Part shown: piece by piece, positions 24,271 to 33,992 of the stretch
How positions within the stretch are numbered: the first letter of the stretch is position 1
Layout: every line of letters starts with the position of its first letter
Source: Streptococcus sp. DD10
GTDB lineage: Bacteria > Bacillota > Bacilli > Lactobacillales > Streptococcaceae
Reading direction: 5' to 3'
Assembly (NCBI RefSeq): GCF_001578805.1
Contig: NZ_KQ969160.1
Location: 87,630-144,906 of the forward strand
Length of the DNA stretch: 57,277 nucleotides
Program-made: the position numbers and the translations under genes
Notes under the pieces: generated by a model
What the model was told of the DNA's origin: nothing
The model's input: only the letters and a program-made list of their open reading frames with translations
The model's database searches: none

Positions 24271-25635
24271 CTATTTTTGACGAAGACGACTCCTTCTTCT
24301 TCCCTCTAACCAAATAATCAGGAATAAAATCCCTGCAGGTAAGAGACAAACGAACCAAATAGGAGAAAACGTAACTTGTGAACTTTCTGTCTTACTAGTA
24401 CTGCTAACACTTGATGCACTCGAGTCAGCAGTTTTATCTCCTCCAAAATCAAAGATACCTTTTACTTCTTCTACTTCTTGACTGTTAGAGATTAAAGGCG
24501 ACACTGTTTCAAGATTGTTTTCTACTTTTAATTGATTCCCTTCAACAGAAAAACCGACAGGCTGATCCTTCTTCACAACACCGTAAAAATCCTTATTTAA
24601 CTTATACTTTTTCCCATTAATAGTATGCTCACCAGCAGTTAGTAATTTCTTATACTCATAATCACTATACATCTTTTCAATGAGAGCATTTCCAAAAGGA
24701 TGTCGATAGTATTCCCCATCTTGATCCGACCAATCTCCAACTCCCATAATGATTGCAATCATCCTCTGTTCCCCACGTTTGATAGTGGCAATATAATTGA
24801 AAGCACCCTCCGGACTAGAGCCAGTCTTTAAACCATCTACCCCTTCGATTCCATACTTAGCTCCAGGAAGGGAATAGTTATAGGTTTCAAACGTTTCTTC
24901 ATATGGAGTACCTGCCTTAACTGTCACAACAGGTTTGTTCGTATAATTCAGAATACCTGGATAATTTTTTACAAAGTTATAGGTTAAAATTGCCAAGTCA
25001 CGTGCTGTTGTTTTGTTGGAGGAATAATTATCATAACGTTGTGGATTATAATATCCTTTAAAAGCTACAGCTGCAGCACCCGAAGCATTAAACCACTGGG
25101 TATTTGTCATCCCCAATTCTTGTGCTTTCTGATTCATACTGTCAAGCCAAGCATCAGGATCATAATTAGAAAGATAGTTTGCTAACATGATGGTAGTTGC
25201 ATTTGAGGATGGTACGGCAGTCATTGTAATCAGCTCTGACACCGTGTAGTCAACCCCTGCAATGATTTTGTTATTGGAAATCTCATAAATCTTAGCTGTA
25301 GCCTGATCAGCTGGAGTCGCAGTAATCACCGTATCTTCACTTATCTTACCTTGATGAATCGCTTCAAATACCAAGTAAAGCGTCATTACCTTGCTCATAG
25401 AGGCAGGATCTCGAATTTCATCTGCATTATCCTGCCACAGCACATCTCCAGTATTGCCATCAATAAGAATGGATGACTTGGGACGATTGATTTCTTGAAC
25501 ATCTGTATAACCTGCCGCACGGGTAATGTCCATTAGTTCATCCGCTGAAACAAGAGATGGTTGAAGCAAACAACTAAAGATGATAGAATAAATTCCTATT
25601 AGATATATCAGCTTAGCAAATACTTTTTTATTCAC
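24271..25635 (-). CDS. dacA: D-alanyl-D-alanine carboxypeptidase (low-molecular-weight PBP, PBP3-like)
   Basis: 454 residues. A signal peptide (KLIYLIGIYSIIFSCLLQPSLVSA) is followed by the penicillin-binding domain with SMSK (the SxxK motif), SSN (SxN) and KTGSSPEG (KTG). A C-terminal beta domain follows, then a membrane anchor (IWFVCLLPAGILFLIIWL) with an Arg-rich end. It trims the terminal D-Ala from peptidoglycan stem peptides outside the cell, which controls cross-linking and division. It is longer than soluble forms because of a Ser-rich linker (SSASSVSSTSKTESS) before the anchor. Monocistronic, with a terminator. Confidence 0.94.
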   Translation of the reverse strand: MNKKVFAKLIYLIGIYSIIFSCLLQPSLVSADELMDITRAAGYTDVQEINRPKSSILIDGNTGDVLWQDNADEIRDPASMSKVMTLYLVFEAIHQGKISEDTVITATPADQATAKIYEISNNKIIAGVDYTVSELITMTAVPSSNATTIMLANYLSNYDPDAWLDSMNQKAQELGMTNTQWFNASGAAAVAFKGYYNPQRYDNYSSNKTTARDLAILTYNFVKNYPGILNYTNKPVVTVKAGTPYEETFETYNYSLPGAKYGIEGVDGLKTGSSPEGAFNYIATIKRGEQRMIAIIMGVGDWSDQDGEYYRHPFGNALIEKMYSDYEYKKLLTAGEHTINGKKYKLNKDFYGVVKKDQPVGFSVEGNQLKVENNLETVSPLISNSQEVEEVKGIFDFGGDKTADSSASSVSSTSKTESSQVTFSPIWFVCLLPAGILFLIIWLEGRRRSRLRQK

Positions 25636-25750
25636 AACAATTCTCCTAAAATGTACTCTCTTTTAGTATACCATAAATTCTATAATTACAAGCATGATTT
25701 CAGAAAAAGTAGGTAAATTCAGTCATTATTTTCTAAAAACAATACAAAAC

Positions 25751-25792
25751 AGTCAGAAAATCACCTGCCTAATGGCAAGCGACTTTCTGACT
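25751..25792 (-). terminator. Terminator of the amino acid importer operon
   Basis: AGTCAGAAA and TTTCTGACT arms, nine pairs, followed by GTTTTGTATTGTTTTT on the minus strand. The stem begins inside the stop codon of the binding protein gene. Confidence 0.65.
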
Positions 25793-26618
25793 ATTTAATA
25801 TCATCTGTAGCTACATCTTCACCAAACCATTTTTGAGAAATCTCTTGAAATTTACCAGTTTTATATAGCTCTTTAAAAGCTTCATTGATTTTACTTACAA
25901 GAGTTGTATCTGCTTTTCGAGCCCCAACAGCAAAGGATTCTGTATTAAATCCAGCAGAGAATACGTTATAATCGTTTAAGATGCCTTCTTGTTCTAGATA
26001 ATAGTTGGCATAAACACGATCAATCAAAAGGGCGTCAATACGGTCATTTTGCAAATCAATCAAAGCTTCATTAAAGGTTTGATATTGAGTGGCTTCCTGA
26101 TTTGCAACCTGATTCTTTAGGATATCTGGATTTGCTTCAAAATCTGAATAACCGGATGAACCAGCTTGAGCACCTAATTTTTTATCAGTCATGTCTTTAA
26201 CACTTGAGATAGTTGAGGTTTTTTTACTAACTAAAACTTGCTCATTTTTCATATAGGTGTCAGTAAAAAGAACCTTTTCACGACGCTCATCTGTAGCAGA
26301 ATAGCCATTCCATATCAAATCAATCGTTCCTTTGTTTAATTCAGACTCCTTCATATCCCAATCAATTGGTTGCCACTTGACTGTAATCCCATACTTCTCA
26401 AAGACTGCCGTAGCCAAATCAATATCAAAACCAGTATAAGAGCCATCCTTTTGCTCAAATCCCATGGGGACAAACGTGTTATCAAATCCAATTGTAATAG
26501 TTTTGTTTGTTTCATAATTCGACCAATTATCTGAACTCACATTACTAGCTGACTGACCACAGGCAACGAGAATCAGAGAACTTACAAAAGTTGCAATGAT
26601 TAAACTTAATTTTTTCAT
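25791..26618 (-). CDS. Amino acid ABC importer, substrate-binding lipoprotein
   Basis: 275 residues from the ATG at 26618, eight bases after AGGAGG. The ATG two codons earlier sits too close to it. Lipobox LVAC. An SBP_bac_3 (type 2) fold follows: ITIGFDNTFVPMGFEQKDGSYTGFDIDLATAV is the classic opening (shown in part), with the ligand Arg region TDERREKVLFTDTYM. It binds a polar or basic amino acid at the surface. It is the last gene of the operon permease-ATPase-binding protein, 12 bases after the ATPase stop. Confidence 0.9.
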   Translation of the reverse strand: MKKLSLIIATFVSSLILVACGQSASNVSSDNWSNYETNKTITIGFDNTFVPMGFEQKDGSYTGFDIDLATAVFEKYGITVKWQPIDWDMKESELNKGTIDLIWNGYSATDERREKVLFTDTYMKNEQVLVSKKTSTISSVKDMTDKKLGAQAGSSGYSDFEANPDILKNQVANQEATQYQTFNEALIDLQNDRIDALLIDRVYANYYLEQEGILNDYNVFSAGFNTESFAVGARKADTTLVSKINEAFKELYKTGKFQEISQKWFGEDVATDDIK

Positions 26619-26630
26619 CTGCATTTCCTC

Positions 26631-27260
26631 CTATTTAGGCTCTACTTTTAATAAAACATCCGCAATATTTTCTGCAAACTGCATATCATGAGTGACAACA
26701 ATTTGCGTAATCCCTAATTCACGGTTAGCTAAAATTAGTTTTTCTACTTCAAGTCGGAGTTCTGGATCAAGTGCCGACGTCGGTTCATCATAGCCAATAA
26801 TTTCTGGGTTAATCATCATGGCGCGCGCTAAAGCAACTCGTTGCTTTTGTCCTCCTGAAAGTGAGAATGGATAAGCAGAAGCATGTTCAGCTAGTCCCAA
26901 GCGTTCTAAAAGCACACTCGCCTTTTTTTCTGCTTCTTCTCTAGTTTGATGCATCGTTTTTGTTGGCGATAGGATTAAATTTTCAAGAACTGATAAATGT
27001 GGAAATAACTGAAAATCTTGAAAAACAAACCCTAATAAATTTCTCTTACCAAGTTCATCCAAAGCTAGCCTTTCACCATTATAGATAATTTCTCCCGAGT
27101 CAATACTCTCAAGACCAGCTAACATTCTAAGTAGTGTCGTTTTACCACCGCCAGATGGACCAACAATTACAAGAATTTTCTTTTCAGGGATAGTAAGGTT
27201 AAACTCAGATAAGATTTGTTTGTCACCAAATCGTTTACTAATATTTTTTAATTCTAACAT
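26631..27260 (-). CDS. Amino acid ABC importer, ATPase
   Basis: 209 residues. Walker A GPSGGGKTT, Q-loop VFQDFQLF, signature LSGGQKQRVALARAMM, Walker [14 protein letters not shown] and H-loop VVTHDMQFA. Walker B has Gly-Tyr before the Asp, where most paralogues have two hydrophobic residues. It belongs to the polar amino acid (GlnQ/ArtP) branch but is shorter than the usual 240 residues at the C-terminus. It lies nine bases after the permease gene. Confidence 0.92.
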   Translation of the reverse strand: MLELKNISKRFGDKQILSEFNLTIPEKKILVIVGPSGGGKTTLLRMLAGLESIDSGEIIYNGERLALDELGKRNLLGFVFQDFQLFPHLSVLENLILSPTKTMHQTREEAEKKASVLLERLGLAEHASAYPFSLSGGQKQRVALARAMMINPEIIGYDEPTSALDPELRLEVEKLILANRELGITQIVVTHDMQFAENIADVLLKVEPK

Positions 27261-27269
27261 AAGCAGCTC

Positions 27270-27911
27270 CTATTTATAGTAGCTAAATTTCTTTTCTACT
27301 TGCTTAGAAATAATGGTCACAAGTCCAATCATAATCAAATAGATAGCTCCAGCAATAAACATGGGGGCAAGACTAGCATCTCGATTAGCAGCCGTCCGAC
27401 TAGCCAAAATCAAATCACTTACACCGAGGGCATAAACTAAGGAAGTATCTTTGACCAATGTCATCACTTCGTTAAATACACTTGGCAAAACTAGTTTTGT
27501 CACTTGCGGAAGAGTAATAAAACGAACTGTCTGCCAGGAAGTCAATTTTAAAACTTTAGCTGCTTCATATTGTCCCCTTGGGATTGCAGCGATTCCCCCA
27601 CGAAAAATTTCAGCAAAGTAAGCCGCGTAATTTAGCGTAAAAGCAATAATTACCGCAGGCATTCGATCCAAACGAATGCCAACATTAGGCAGGACATAAT
27701 AAATAAAAATGAGCTGGAGTAAGAGTGGAGTTCCCCTCATTATCCAGATGTAGATATGGATCAGCCAGTTTAGCGGCTTAAAATGGACTTGCATCAAAAA
27801 AGCTACCGCAATTCCTAAGGGAATCGACAGAATCAAAACCCAAGCAAATACCTGTAAAGTGATGCTCGCCCCGCTCAATAAACTAGGCAATATCTCAAAA
27901 ACATAGGACAT
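27270..27911 (-). CDS. Amino acid ABC importer, permease
   Basis: 213 residues with about five membrane segments. The HisM/GlnP-family motif is IMRGTPLLLQLIFIYY, and the EAA coupling loop is IPRGQYEAAKVLKLTSWQTVRFITLPQ (in part). It would homodimerise to form the import channel for the ATPase and binding protein encoded just downstream. A good promoter lies about 135 bases upstream, giving a long leader with a possible CodY-like site. Confidence 0.92.
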   Translation of the reverse strand: MSYVFEILPSLLSGASITLQVFAWVLILSIPLGIAVAFLMQVHFKPLNWLIHIYIWIMRGTPLLLQLIFIYYVLPNVGIRLDRMPAVIIAFTLNYAAYFAEIFRGGIAAIPRGQYEAAKVLKLTSWQTVRFITLPQVTKLVLPSVFNEVMTLVKDTSLVYALGVSDLILASRTAANRDASLAPMFIAGAIYLIMIGLVTIISKQVEKKFSYYK

Positions 27912-28023
27912 AGAGATCCCTCCTTAATATAAAATCCAGTCCAAGTCAGCAAAAACAATAAGAAAATCCCTTCTCATGTTGGAAACTTGTAGACTTAAAA
28001 CTATTTCATGAGAATGAGGTGCA

Positions 28024-28038
28024 AATTCTCTGAAAAAG
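28024..28038. promoter_or_regulatory. Weak CodY-like box in the amino acid importer leader
   Basis: On the minus strand CTTTTTCAGAGAATT matches the CodY consensus at 12 of 15 positions, just downstream of the promoter. It is supported by the type of gene but below the strength of the liv site. Confidence 0.35.
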
Positions 28039-28050
28039 TTTGATTGCACT

Positions 28051-28079
28051 ATCATATCAAAAATGGGGAAAGTTTTCAA
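28051..28079 (-). promoter_or_regulatory. Promoter of the amino acid importer operon
   Basis: TTGAAA (28074-28079), 17 bp, then TATGAT (28051-28056) on the minus strand. Confidence 0.65.
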
Positions 28080-28189
28080 GTATTTTTTTACTTATTATTC
28101 ATAGTTTATGAAAATATATGCATCGTAAAGTGGGTTTAGGAACTGAACTATTTATCTTTTATTAAAACTAGGAGAAACCGTTTAATTTC

Positions 28190-28218
28190 TTGCATTTTCT
28201 CCCCTTTTTTTGTAAGAT
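28190..28218 (+). promoter_or_regulatory. Promoter of the DUF960 gene
   Basis: TTGCAT (28190-28195), 17 bp, then TAAGAT (28213-28218). The gene starts about 30 bases further on. Confidence 0.6.
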
Positions 28219-28249
28219 ATAGACAAATCAAAATGACCGGGAGTTAGCT

Positions 28250-28567
28250 ATGGCTTTTACAAATACAAGAGGACGTTATGCAAGCTTTGGAGTAGCTGCT
28301 TCCCTCTCTAGTGAAGTGATTGATGATATTTGGTATGTAATTGACAATTTTTTAAAAGGAGTGTTCCCATTACAACACTGTATTCGCTTTGAAATCCTCA
28401 ATAATCACGGCACTGTCAGTCTACGTTTTTCTCAAGAACAGATGCAAACAAGCATTGGATTTGACTTCTCCCAACACTTCGACCCTTTTTACCCTATGGA
28501 AGTGTATGTCGTTGATCGACAAGGAAGGGAGACCGTACTTCTCCCTGATGAATATGAAATGTTCTAA
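28250..28567 (+). CDS. DUF960 family protein
   Basis: 105 residues with the characteristic opening MAFTNTRGRYASFGVA and the later FDPFYPMEVYVVDRQGRETVLLPDEYE, both recognisable from DUF960 proteins of streptococci and staphylococci. Soluble, with no membrane segment or signal. Function is unknown. It is transcribed alone from a promoter divergent to the amino acid importer. Two dispersed-repeat hairpins lie downstream and probably terminate it. Confidence 0.85.
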   Translation: MAFTNTRGRYASFGVAASLSSEVIDDIWYVIDNFLKGVFPLQHCIRFEILNNHGTVSLRFSQEQMQTSIGFDFSQHFDPFYPMEVYVVDRQGRETVLLPDEYEMF

Positions 28568-28607
28568 TAAGGTCAGGCTATGTTCTCTTTTATGTCACCA
28601 ACAAAAA

Positions 28608-28712
28608 GAGGCTGGGACAATAGTCTTCAGCCTCCAAATATGCTCAGTAATAAACTAATAACGCAGGAGATGACTGGAGTCTTTCTTCGCTTTTCAAGAT
28701 TGTAAGAACTCC
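28608..28712 (+). repeat. Dispersed repeat, copy A (GAGGCTGGGACAATAGT type)
   Basis: Starts with a hairpin (GAGGCTG...CAGCCTC) and shares about three quarters of its bases over about 105 positions with the minus strand of 48038-48144, including AGTAATAAACT, CTCTTTCTT-like and GCTTTTCAA blocks. Non-coding. Confidence 0.7.
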
Positions 28713-28725
28713 TAAATATCCTTGC

Positions 28726-28777
28726 GGGGGTGGGACTAGGAACTAAAAATTTCATTTTTGAGTTCTGTCCCACTCCC
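28726..28777. terminator. GGGGGTGGGAC...GTCCCACTCCC hairpin
   Basis: A long imperfect palindrome with GTGGGACT/AGTTCTGTCCCAC arms. It sits between the DUF960 and DUF1912 genes, where it can terminate both. The core belongs to the same family as 6932-6994 and 49793-49849. Confidence 0.65.
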
Positions 28778-28824
28778 TTAAACTTATAATCTATCAGTGA
28801 AAACTATCTTTTCGAGATTACAGC

Positions 28825-29079
28825 TTAGTAATTTCGCTCACCAAAAAGACCATCTGGTAAATCATGAAAAGATTTCCTAGTTTTAAAATTTTCAAACTTG
28901 CCAATTAAAAATTGGTAAGCATCTAGGCGACTTTCATAACGAAGCATCGCATCTCTCGCACGCTCGTCTTGATCTTCCTCGAAAACTTGTTTACTTTCCT
29001 TAAGGGCCATCTCATTAATCAGGATTTGGGCTTGAACCCAAGATTCAAAATCCTCCATAAATTCTTGTTCGTAACTCAT
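28825..29079 (-). CDS. DUF1912 family protein
   Basis: 84 residues, highly charged and mostly helical: MSYEQEFMEDFESWVQAQI, EEDQDERARDAMLRYESRLDAYQFL (in part), ending FHDLPDGLFGERNY. This is the DUF1912 pattern found only in streptococci and relatives. No catalytic motif is visible. It has its own ribosome binding site (AAGGAG). It lies downstream of ntdP, separated from it by a terminator. Confidence 0.85.
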   Translation of the reverse strand: MSYEQEFMEDFESWVQAQILINEMALKESKQVFEEDQDERARDAMLRYESRLDAYQFLIGKFENFKTRKSFHDLPDGLFGERNY

Positions 29080-29126
29080 CGTTTCTCCTTAAAAGTTTTA
29101 TTTCATTATATCATACTTGTCCCAAT

Positions 29127-29157
29127 TAAAAAACTCTCCTAAGCAGAGAGTTTTTTT
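29127..29157. terminator. ntdP terminator
   Basis: AAAAAACTCTC and GAGAGTTTTTTT arms, a short GC stem with T-runs in both directions, 17 bases after the ntdP stop. Confidence 0.75.
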
Positions 29158-29173
29158 ATAAACATGGAAAACT

Positions 29174-29707
29174 TTACCGATTCTTTAGTTCAACATAACG
29201 TTTGTACCAAATATTGACATAAGCCTGAGAGAAAGGTCCCTTTTGATGGTTTATCCAATCTACCAATATCTTGACATTTTCTTTTAAAATATAGTCAATG
29301 TCTGCTGAGTATTTCATTTTTCGCTTATGGCGTTCATACTCTTCAACATCTAGCAAACGCTTCTCCCCATCAGCAAAAACCTTAACATCCAAGTCATAAT
29401 CTATGTATTTAAGGGCTTCTGTATCCATATAGTAGGGACTAGCTAGATTACAATAGTAAGAGACTCCTCCATCTCGTATCATTGCAATAATATTGAACCA
29501 ATATTTTTTATGAAAATAGACAATAGCGGGCTCACGTGTTACCCAACGGCGACCATCACTCTCAGTCACAAGAGTATGGTCATTGACGCCGATAATAGCA
29601 TTTTCAGTAGTTTTTAGTACCATGGTGTCTCGCCATGTTCGGTGAAGACTCCCATCATGCTTATAACTTTGAATTGTAATAAAGTCGCCTTCTTTAGGTA
29701 ATCTCAT
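29174..29707 (-). CDS. ntdP: Nucleoside tri-/diphosphate phosphatase (DUF402)
   Basis: 177 residues from the ATG at 29707. An adjacent GTG one codon earlier is the other possible start. DUF402 features are [22 protein letters not shown], the metal-binding region [22 protein letters not shown] (in part, with clustered Asp residues), and a C-terminal helix [15 protein letters not shown]. Homologues hydrolyse nucleoside tri- and diphosphates using divalent metal ions. Cytoplasmic. It is encoded next to recX on the same strand, as in other streptococci. Confidence 0.88.
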   Translation of the reverse strand: MRLPKEGDFITIQSYKHDGSLHRTWRDTMVLKTTENAIIGVNDHTLVTESDGRRWVTREPAIVYFHKKYWFNIIAMIRDGGVSYYCNLASPYYMDTEALKYIDYDLDVKVFADGEKRLLDVEEYERHKRKMKYSADIDYILKENVKILVDWINHQKGPFSQAYVNIWYKRYVELKNR

Positions 29708-29808
29708 CACTTACCAACTTTCTACAATCAAGTTTATCTCTATTATTGTACCATAATTTTAACAATTTTCTTGATTTAAACTGTCAAAAATACGTGATTA
29801 CGTTTTCA

Positions 29809-30585
29809 CTATAAATAGTCTCTTAGCATTGTATCGATATCCGAAAAAGAGTAGCCTTTACGAGCAAGAGCTTGAATCAAGCGCTGTCTTAACTCATAGC
29901 CTTCATATTTCCTTGAATACTTTCGATACTGCTTCTCTAAGTCTTTTTCAAGCAGTTCCTGCGTGTTTTCTTCATCTTCCTCTATATCAAGTAAGTCAAA
30001 AGCTGCTCTCCCTTGAGAATATGAAAAACCTTTACTAGATAAGTTTTGAATTATTTTCCCTTCTAATGCTTTAGGTGGTAGTTTCCCTTTATACTTCCTT
30101 AGCAACTTTTCAGCCGTTCGTTGCGCAACTGGAGCTAAATCAAAGTCACTCAACACGTCTTCAATAAGCTTTGAATCAACTCCTTTTTGAATTAATTTTT
30201 GTTTTAAGGCATATGCCCCTTTGTCTCCAGACATCTGATTAGAATTAATGAAATTCCAGGTGTATTGCCGATCATCTAACCATTTATTTTCTTTCAAATC
30301 TGCGATAACTTGCGGTATAATCTCGTCTCTTATCTCATACTTTTGCAAATAGTCCTTAACTTCCTTGGTCGTTCTAGACTTAAAAGATAAATGATAAAGA
30401 GCAAGATTTTTCCCATAAGAAAATTGAGCAAAATGAGTTATTTTGTCCAATTCTTCTTGCGATATTTCCTTCTGTTTTGACAGCATAAAGCGCACAATGG
30501 TGTCTTCTGTGATATAAAGTCTGTCCGACTCATCCAATTCCATAAGATAGAGTCGTTTTTTCTTTTCAAGTTTTGTAATCTTCAT
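29809..30585 (-). CDS. recX: RecA regulatory protein RecX
   Basis: 258 residues from the ATG at 30585. A TTG seven codons upstream is an alternative. RecX proteins are built of three-helix repeats, visible as [54 protein letters not shown] (in part) and the final [27 protein letters not shown]. It binds RecA filaments and limits recombination and SOS induction. It is divergent from the RNA methyltransferase gene, sharing a 76-bp intergenic region. The length fits the long Firmicutes form. Confidence 0.92.
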   Translation of the reverse strand: MKITKLEKKKRLYLMELDESDRLYITEDTIVRFMLSKQKEISQEELDKITHFAQFSYGKNLALYHLSFKSRTTKEVKDYLQKYEIRDEIIPQVIADLKENKWLDDRQYTWNFINSNQMSGDKGAYALKQKLIQKGVDSKLIEDVLSDFDLAPVAQRTAEKLLRKYKGKLPPKALEGKIIQNLSSKGFSYSQGRAAFDLLDIEEDEENTQELLEKDLEKQYRKYSRKYEGYELRQRLIQALARKGYSFSDIDTMLRDYL

Positions 30586-30645
30586 CTTTCTGATTTCCTC
30601 TTTCAAGAATTATTCTATCATATTTTTCCGACATGAGCCAAATCC

Positions 30646-30654
30646 ATGGTATAA
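30646..30654 (+). promoter_or_regulatory. Promoter of the RNA methyltransferase gene
   Basis: Extended -10 TGGTATAAT, with TATAAT ending seven bases before the ATG. Transcription would start at or next to the start codon, so the message may be leaderless. A GAAGG lies too close to the ATG to act as a normal ribosome binding site. Confidence 0.6.
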
Positions 30655-30661
30655 TGAAGGT

Positions 30662-32032
30662 ATGAATCTAAAAGTAAAACAAAAAATCCCCTTAAAAATT
30701 AAACGAATGGGAATAAATGGGGAAGGCATTGGTTTTTATCACAAGACGCTTGTTTTTGTTCCAGGAGCCTTAAAAGGGGAGGAAATTTATTGTCAAGTTA
30801 CAACTGTTAAACGGAATTTTGTTGAAGCAAAACTGCTAACCATCAATAAAAAATCAAAATTTCGAGTTGTTCCGGCTTGTACCATATATAATGACTGTGG
30901 AGGTTGTCAGATCATGCACCTTCATTATGATAAACAGCTAGAATTTAAAAGTGATTTACTTCACCAAGCTTTGAAAAAATTTGCTCCAGTTGGTTATGAG
31001 AATTACGAAATTCGACCAACCATCGGCATGAAAGAACCCAAATATTACCGAGCAAAACTACAATTTCAAACTCGAAAATTTAAAGGAAAAGTAAAAGCTG
31101 GTCTTTACGCTCAAAATTCCCACTATCTAGTCGAACTGAGAGATTGCCTAGTACAAGATCGAGATACTCAAAAAATTGCAAATCGGATTGCAGAACTACT
31201 AACTTATTATCAAATTCCAATTACGGATGAACGCAGAACTCTTGGAGTGCGTACAATTATGGTTCGCAAAGCTAGGCAATCTGGGCAAGTACAGATGATT
31301 ATCATCACGAACCGCCAGCTTAACCTAACTAATCTTGTCAAAGATTTGGTAGAAGAATTCCCAGAGATTGTTACTGTTGCGACTAATTTAAATACGGCGA
31401 AAACGAGTGACATATACGGGGAAAAAACACAGATTATATGGGGAACTCCTAGCATCCTTGAAGGTGTATTAGATTATGAATTTTCACTTTCACCACGCGC
31501 CTTTTATCAATTAAATCCTGAACAAACAGAAATACTTTATAGTGAGGCTATCAAGGCTCTTGATGTCAATCCTAATGATCACCTGATTGATGCCTATTGT
31601 GGCGTTGGAACCATTGGCTTTGCTTTTGCCAAGAAAGTAAAAAGCCTCAGAGGGATGGATATCATCCCTGAAGCTATTGAGGATGCTAAACGAAACGCAA
31701 TCCGTATGGGTTTTAATAACACCTACTACGAAGCTGGAACAGCCGAAGAAATCATCCCTCGCTGGTATCGTGAAGGATATCGTGCAGATGCTCTTATCGT
31801 CGACCCTCCACGAACAGGTCTTGACGACAGACTACTCGATACGATTGTCAAATATGCTCCAGACAAGATGGTGTATGTCTCCTGTAATGTTTCTACGCTT
31901 GCACGTGACCTCGTTAAATTGACTAAGGTCTATGACGTGGTTTATATCCAGTCTGTGGATATGTTTCCACATACAGCAAGAACTGAAGCGGTTGTAAAAC
32001 TTGTAAAAAAATTTAATGCTTCCATAAAATAA
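30662..32032 (+). CDS. rlmD: 23S rRNA (uracil-5-)-methyltransferase, RumA/TrmA family
   Basis: 456 residues. An N-terminal TRAM domain ([20 protein letters not shown]) precedes an iron-sulfur motif [10 protein letters not shown] with a distant fourth Cys in LRDCLVQD. The Rossmann methyltransferase follows, with [15 protein letters not shown] binding S-adenosylmethionine, VDPPRTGL and the catalytic Cys in [11 protein letters not shown]. It makes 5-methyluridine in 23S rRNA. Streptococci have two paralogues and one modifies both U747 and U1939, so the precise target and the symbol are tentative. A perfect 15-bp terminator stem follows immediately. Confidence 0.88.
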   Translation: MNLKVKQKIPLKIKRMGINGEGIGFYHKTLVFVPGALKGEEIYCQVTTVKRNFVEAKLLTINKKSKFRVVPACTIYNDCGGCQIMHLHYDKQLEFKSDLLHQALKKFAPVGYENYEIRPTIGMKEPKYYRAKLQFQTRKFKGKVKAGLYAQNSHYLVELRDCLVQDRDTQKIANRIAELLTYYQIPITDERRTLGVRTIMVRKARQSGQVQMIIITNRQLNLTNLVKDLVEEFPEIVTVATNLNTAKTSDIYGEKTQIIWGTPSILEGVLDYEFSLSPRAFYQLNPEQTEILYSEAIKALDVNPNDHLIDAYCGVGTIGFAFAKKVKSLRGMDIIPEAIEDAKRNAIRMGFNNTYYEAGTAEEIIPRWYREGYRADALIVDPPRTGLDDRLLDTIVKYAPDKMVYVSCNVSTLARDLVKLTKVYDVVYIQSVDMFPHTARTEAVVKLVKKFNASIK

Positions 32033-32065
32033 GCACGATTCAATCTTACAGATTGAATCGTGCTT
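32031..32065. terminator. Bidirectional terminator between the methyltransferase and FNT genes
   Basis: AAGCACGATTCAATC (32031-32045) and its exact complement (32051-32065) give a perfect 15-bp stem with a 5-base loop. It starts inside the rlmD stop codon and serves both converging genes. Confidence 0.85.
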
Positions 32066-32082
32066 ATTTGTCTTTTTACTGT

Positions 32083-32883
32083 TTATTCATCAACATAATC
32101 TGTCTGTTTGCTATTTAACCAAGCATAAGGTAATCCAATAAGAATCCCACCACCTATAAGATTGCCCAAGAAAGTAACTCCCCAATGCCGCAAAATGTTT
32201 AAAAAATCAAAATGAGCCACTTGATCCGCTACAACACTAAATTTCACAATTGAAAATGAAGCAAAATTGGCCGCCAAGTGTTCATTTGTCAAGAAAACAA
32301 ACATGTAGATAGCAGATAGAACCAAACAAAGTTTAGCAGTTCCATCTTTAACTAAAATGAATGATAAAATGGCAATATTAACAAAGATATTAGCAATAAT
32401 CCCCTCTAATAATACCAGATCATTCGTTCGCGCTAGTTTCGTTTCAACAACCCCCACAATAAAACTATCATGGCTTAACGTGGCATAGGCAGCTGAATTT
32501 GCAAATGCCCAGCCAACGATAAGAGTTCCAACTAGATTGAAAAAAGTACAAAATAGTAAAATAGAGAGACTTTTCTTCCAAGATATTTTCTTTAAATAGC
32601 TACCAGCTGTCAAAAACATCATATTAGAGGTTACTAATTCAGCATTTAAAAATACAATATAAGCTAATCCCCAAGCAAATATAAAAGGAAATAAAAATCG
32701 TCCAAAACCAGGTACAATTTTGTTAATCAAATCTGCTGCAATAGCACCCGCACCAGTGCTAAAAGTCAGAAATGCCCCCGCAAAAATAGATCTCAGAGCG
32801 TATTTTCCTTTACTCTGGTCAAATAAAGCTTCTTTCTTTAAGCAAGCAGCTTCTATTTTACTAATAAATGTAGATTGTGGCAT
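32083..32883 (-). CDS. Formate/nitrite transporter family channel
   Basis: 266 residues from the second of two adjacent ATGs. Six hydrophobic segments and the FNT signature are present: NAELVTSNMMFLTAG after the second helix, LVGTLIVGWAFANSA, and the late TNEHLAANFASFS, a diverged second half-motif with the central His. FNT proteins are pentameric channels for formate, nitrite or hydrosulfide. In a fermentative streptococcus without nitrite metabolism, formate from pyruvate formate-lyase is the likely solute, an inference. It is monocistronic and converges on rlmD. Confidence 0.88.
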   Translation of the reverse strand: MPQSTFISKIEAACLKKEALFDQSKGKYALRSIFAGAFLTFSTGAGAIAADLINKIVPGFGRFLFPFIFAWGLAYIVFLNAELVTSNMMFLTAGSYLKKISWKKSLSILLFCTFFNLVGTLIVGWAFANSAAYATLSHDSFIVGVVETKLARTNDLVLLEGIIANIFVNIAILSFILVKDGTAKLCLVLSAIYMFVFLTNEHLAANFASFSIVKFSVVADQVAHFDFLNILRHWGVTFLGNLIGGGILIGLPYAWLNSKQTDYVDE

Positions 32884-33131
32884 CATAACTCCTTTTCTAA
32901 CTGTTTTTTAAAATCATATGTTACACTTTCTAATCTGTATCTAGTATAGCAAAATTTACACCATTTTGAAAGCGGTTTTATAATTTTTAGAAAACTTTCT
33001 TTTCAATAATGTAATGAAAGGTTCTATAAAATAAACAGAAGAAACTAGAAGAAAACCGTCTGCTAAAAAAACTTCACATCTCACCAATCAACCACATTTA
33101 GTACAATTATCACTATTATTGATAAAAGCAT

Positions 33132-33156
33132 AGACTGGACAATTTTCGCCCAGCCT
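33132..33156 (-). terminator. Terminator-like hairpin after the importer/methyltransferase operon
   Basis: AGGCTGGGC and GTCCAGTCT arms followed by ATGCTTTTATC on the minus strand, within 25 bases of the ATPase stop. Modest stem and T-run. Confidence 0.5.
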
Positions 33157-33158
33157 AC

Positions 33159-33923
33159 TTAAATCATATACTCTAAATCATAGCTTGCATCTGATAAAAG
33201 GCGAGCTAAAAACTGTTGTGTCCGTTTCTCTCTTGGTCTTGTAAAGATATCATCCGGTTTACCTTCTTCGACAACTTGCCCCCCATCCATAAAAACAACA
33301 TGGTTAGCCACATCCCTAGCAAAACTCATCTCATGTGTGACAACTACCATAGTGGTTCCTTCATTAGCCAATTGTTTCATCACATCTAGTACATCTCCTA
33401 CTAACTCAGGATCAAGTGCTGAAGTTGGTTCATCCAACAGAATGACTTCTGGTTTTACTGCAATAGCTCTTGCTAATCCAATACGTTGTTGTTGTCCTCC
33501 TGATAATTGAGAAGGATAGTAATCCTTATAATCAAGGAGCCCCACTTTCTCTAGTGCCGACTGGGCAATCTGCAATGCTTGATCTTTCGGTACTTTCCTT
33601 GCAACTACTAGTCCTTCTAAAATATTCTCCAAAGCTGTTTTATTCGCAAATAGGTTATAATGTTGAAAAACAAAAGCAGTTTTCTTTCGTATATCTAAAA
33701 TTTGTTTTTTATTCAAATTAGCTAAATCATATTTCTCATCTGCTAAAGTTAGTTGCCCACTATTTGCTTTTTCTAAATGGTTAAGACAGCGAAGAAAAGT
33801 TGTTTTTCCTGATCCAGATGGACCCAGAATCACGACAACATCTCCTTGCTTTACAGTTAAATTGACATCCACTAAAACTTGGTGATCTCCGAATGTCTTT
33901 GATATATGTTTCGCTTCTAACAT
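33159..33923 (-). CDS. Polar amino acid-type ABC importer, ATPase (UroD-like operon)
   Basis: 254 residues from the ATG at 33923, preceded by AAGGAAG. An ATG five codons upstream is less likely. Walker [11 protein letters not shown]-loop [16 protein letters not shown], signature [16 protein letters not shown], Walker [15 protein letters not shown]-loop VVTHEMSFA. This is the GlnQ/ArtP/TcyC branch, which energises uptake of amino acids and related compounds. It is the last gene of an operon that also carries two UroD-superfamily methyltransferases, suggesting the cargo is a methylated amino acid or amine. Confidence 0.92.
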   Translation of the reverse strand: MLEAKHISKTFGDHQVLVDVNLTVKQGDVVVILGPSGSGKTTFLRCLNHLEKANSGQLTLADEKYDLANLNKKQILDIRKKTAFVFQHYNLFANKTALENILEGLVVARKVPKDQALQIAQSALEKVGLLDYKDYYPSQLSGGQQQRIGLARAIAVKPEVILLDEPTSALDPELVGDVLDVMKQLANEGTTMVVVTHEMSFARDVANHVVFMDGGQVVEEGKPDDIFTRPREKRTQQFLARLLSDASYDLEYMI

Positions 33924-33992
33924 AGCACTTCCTTTCAAAATAATACCTAGTTTAAAAATTTCTGAATCTATCGTCTTTTTAAAGAACTAATT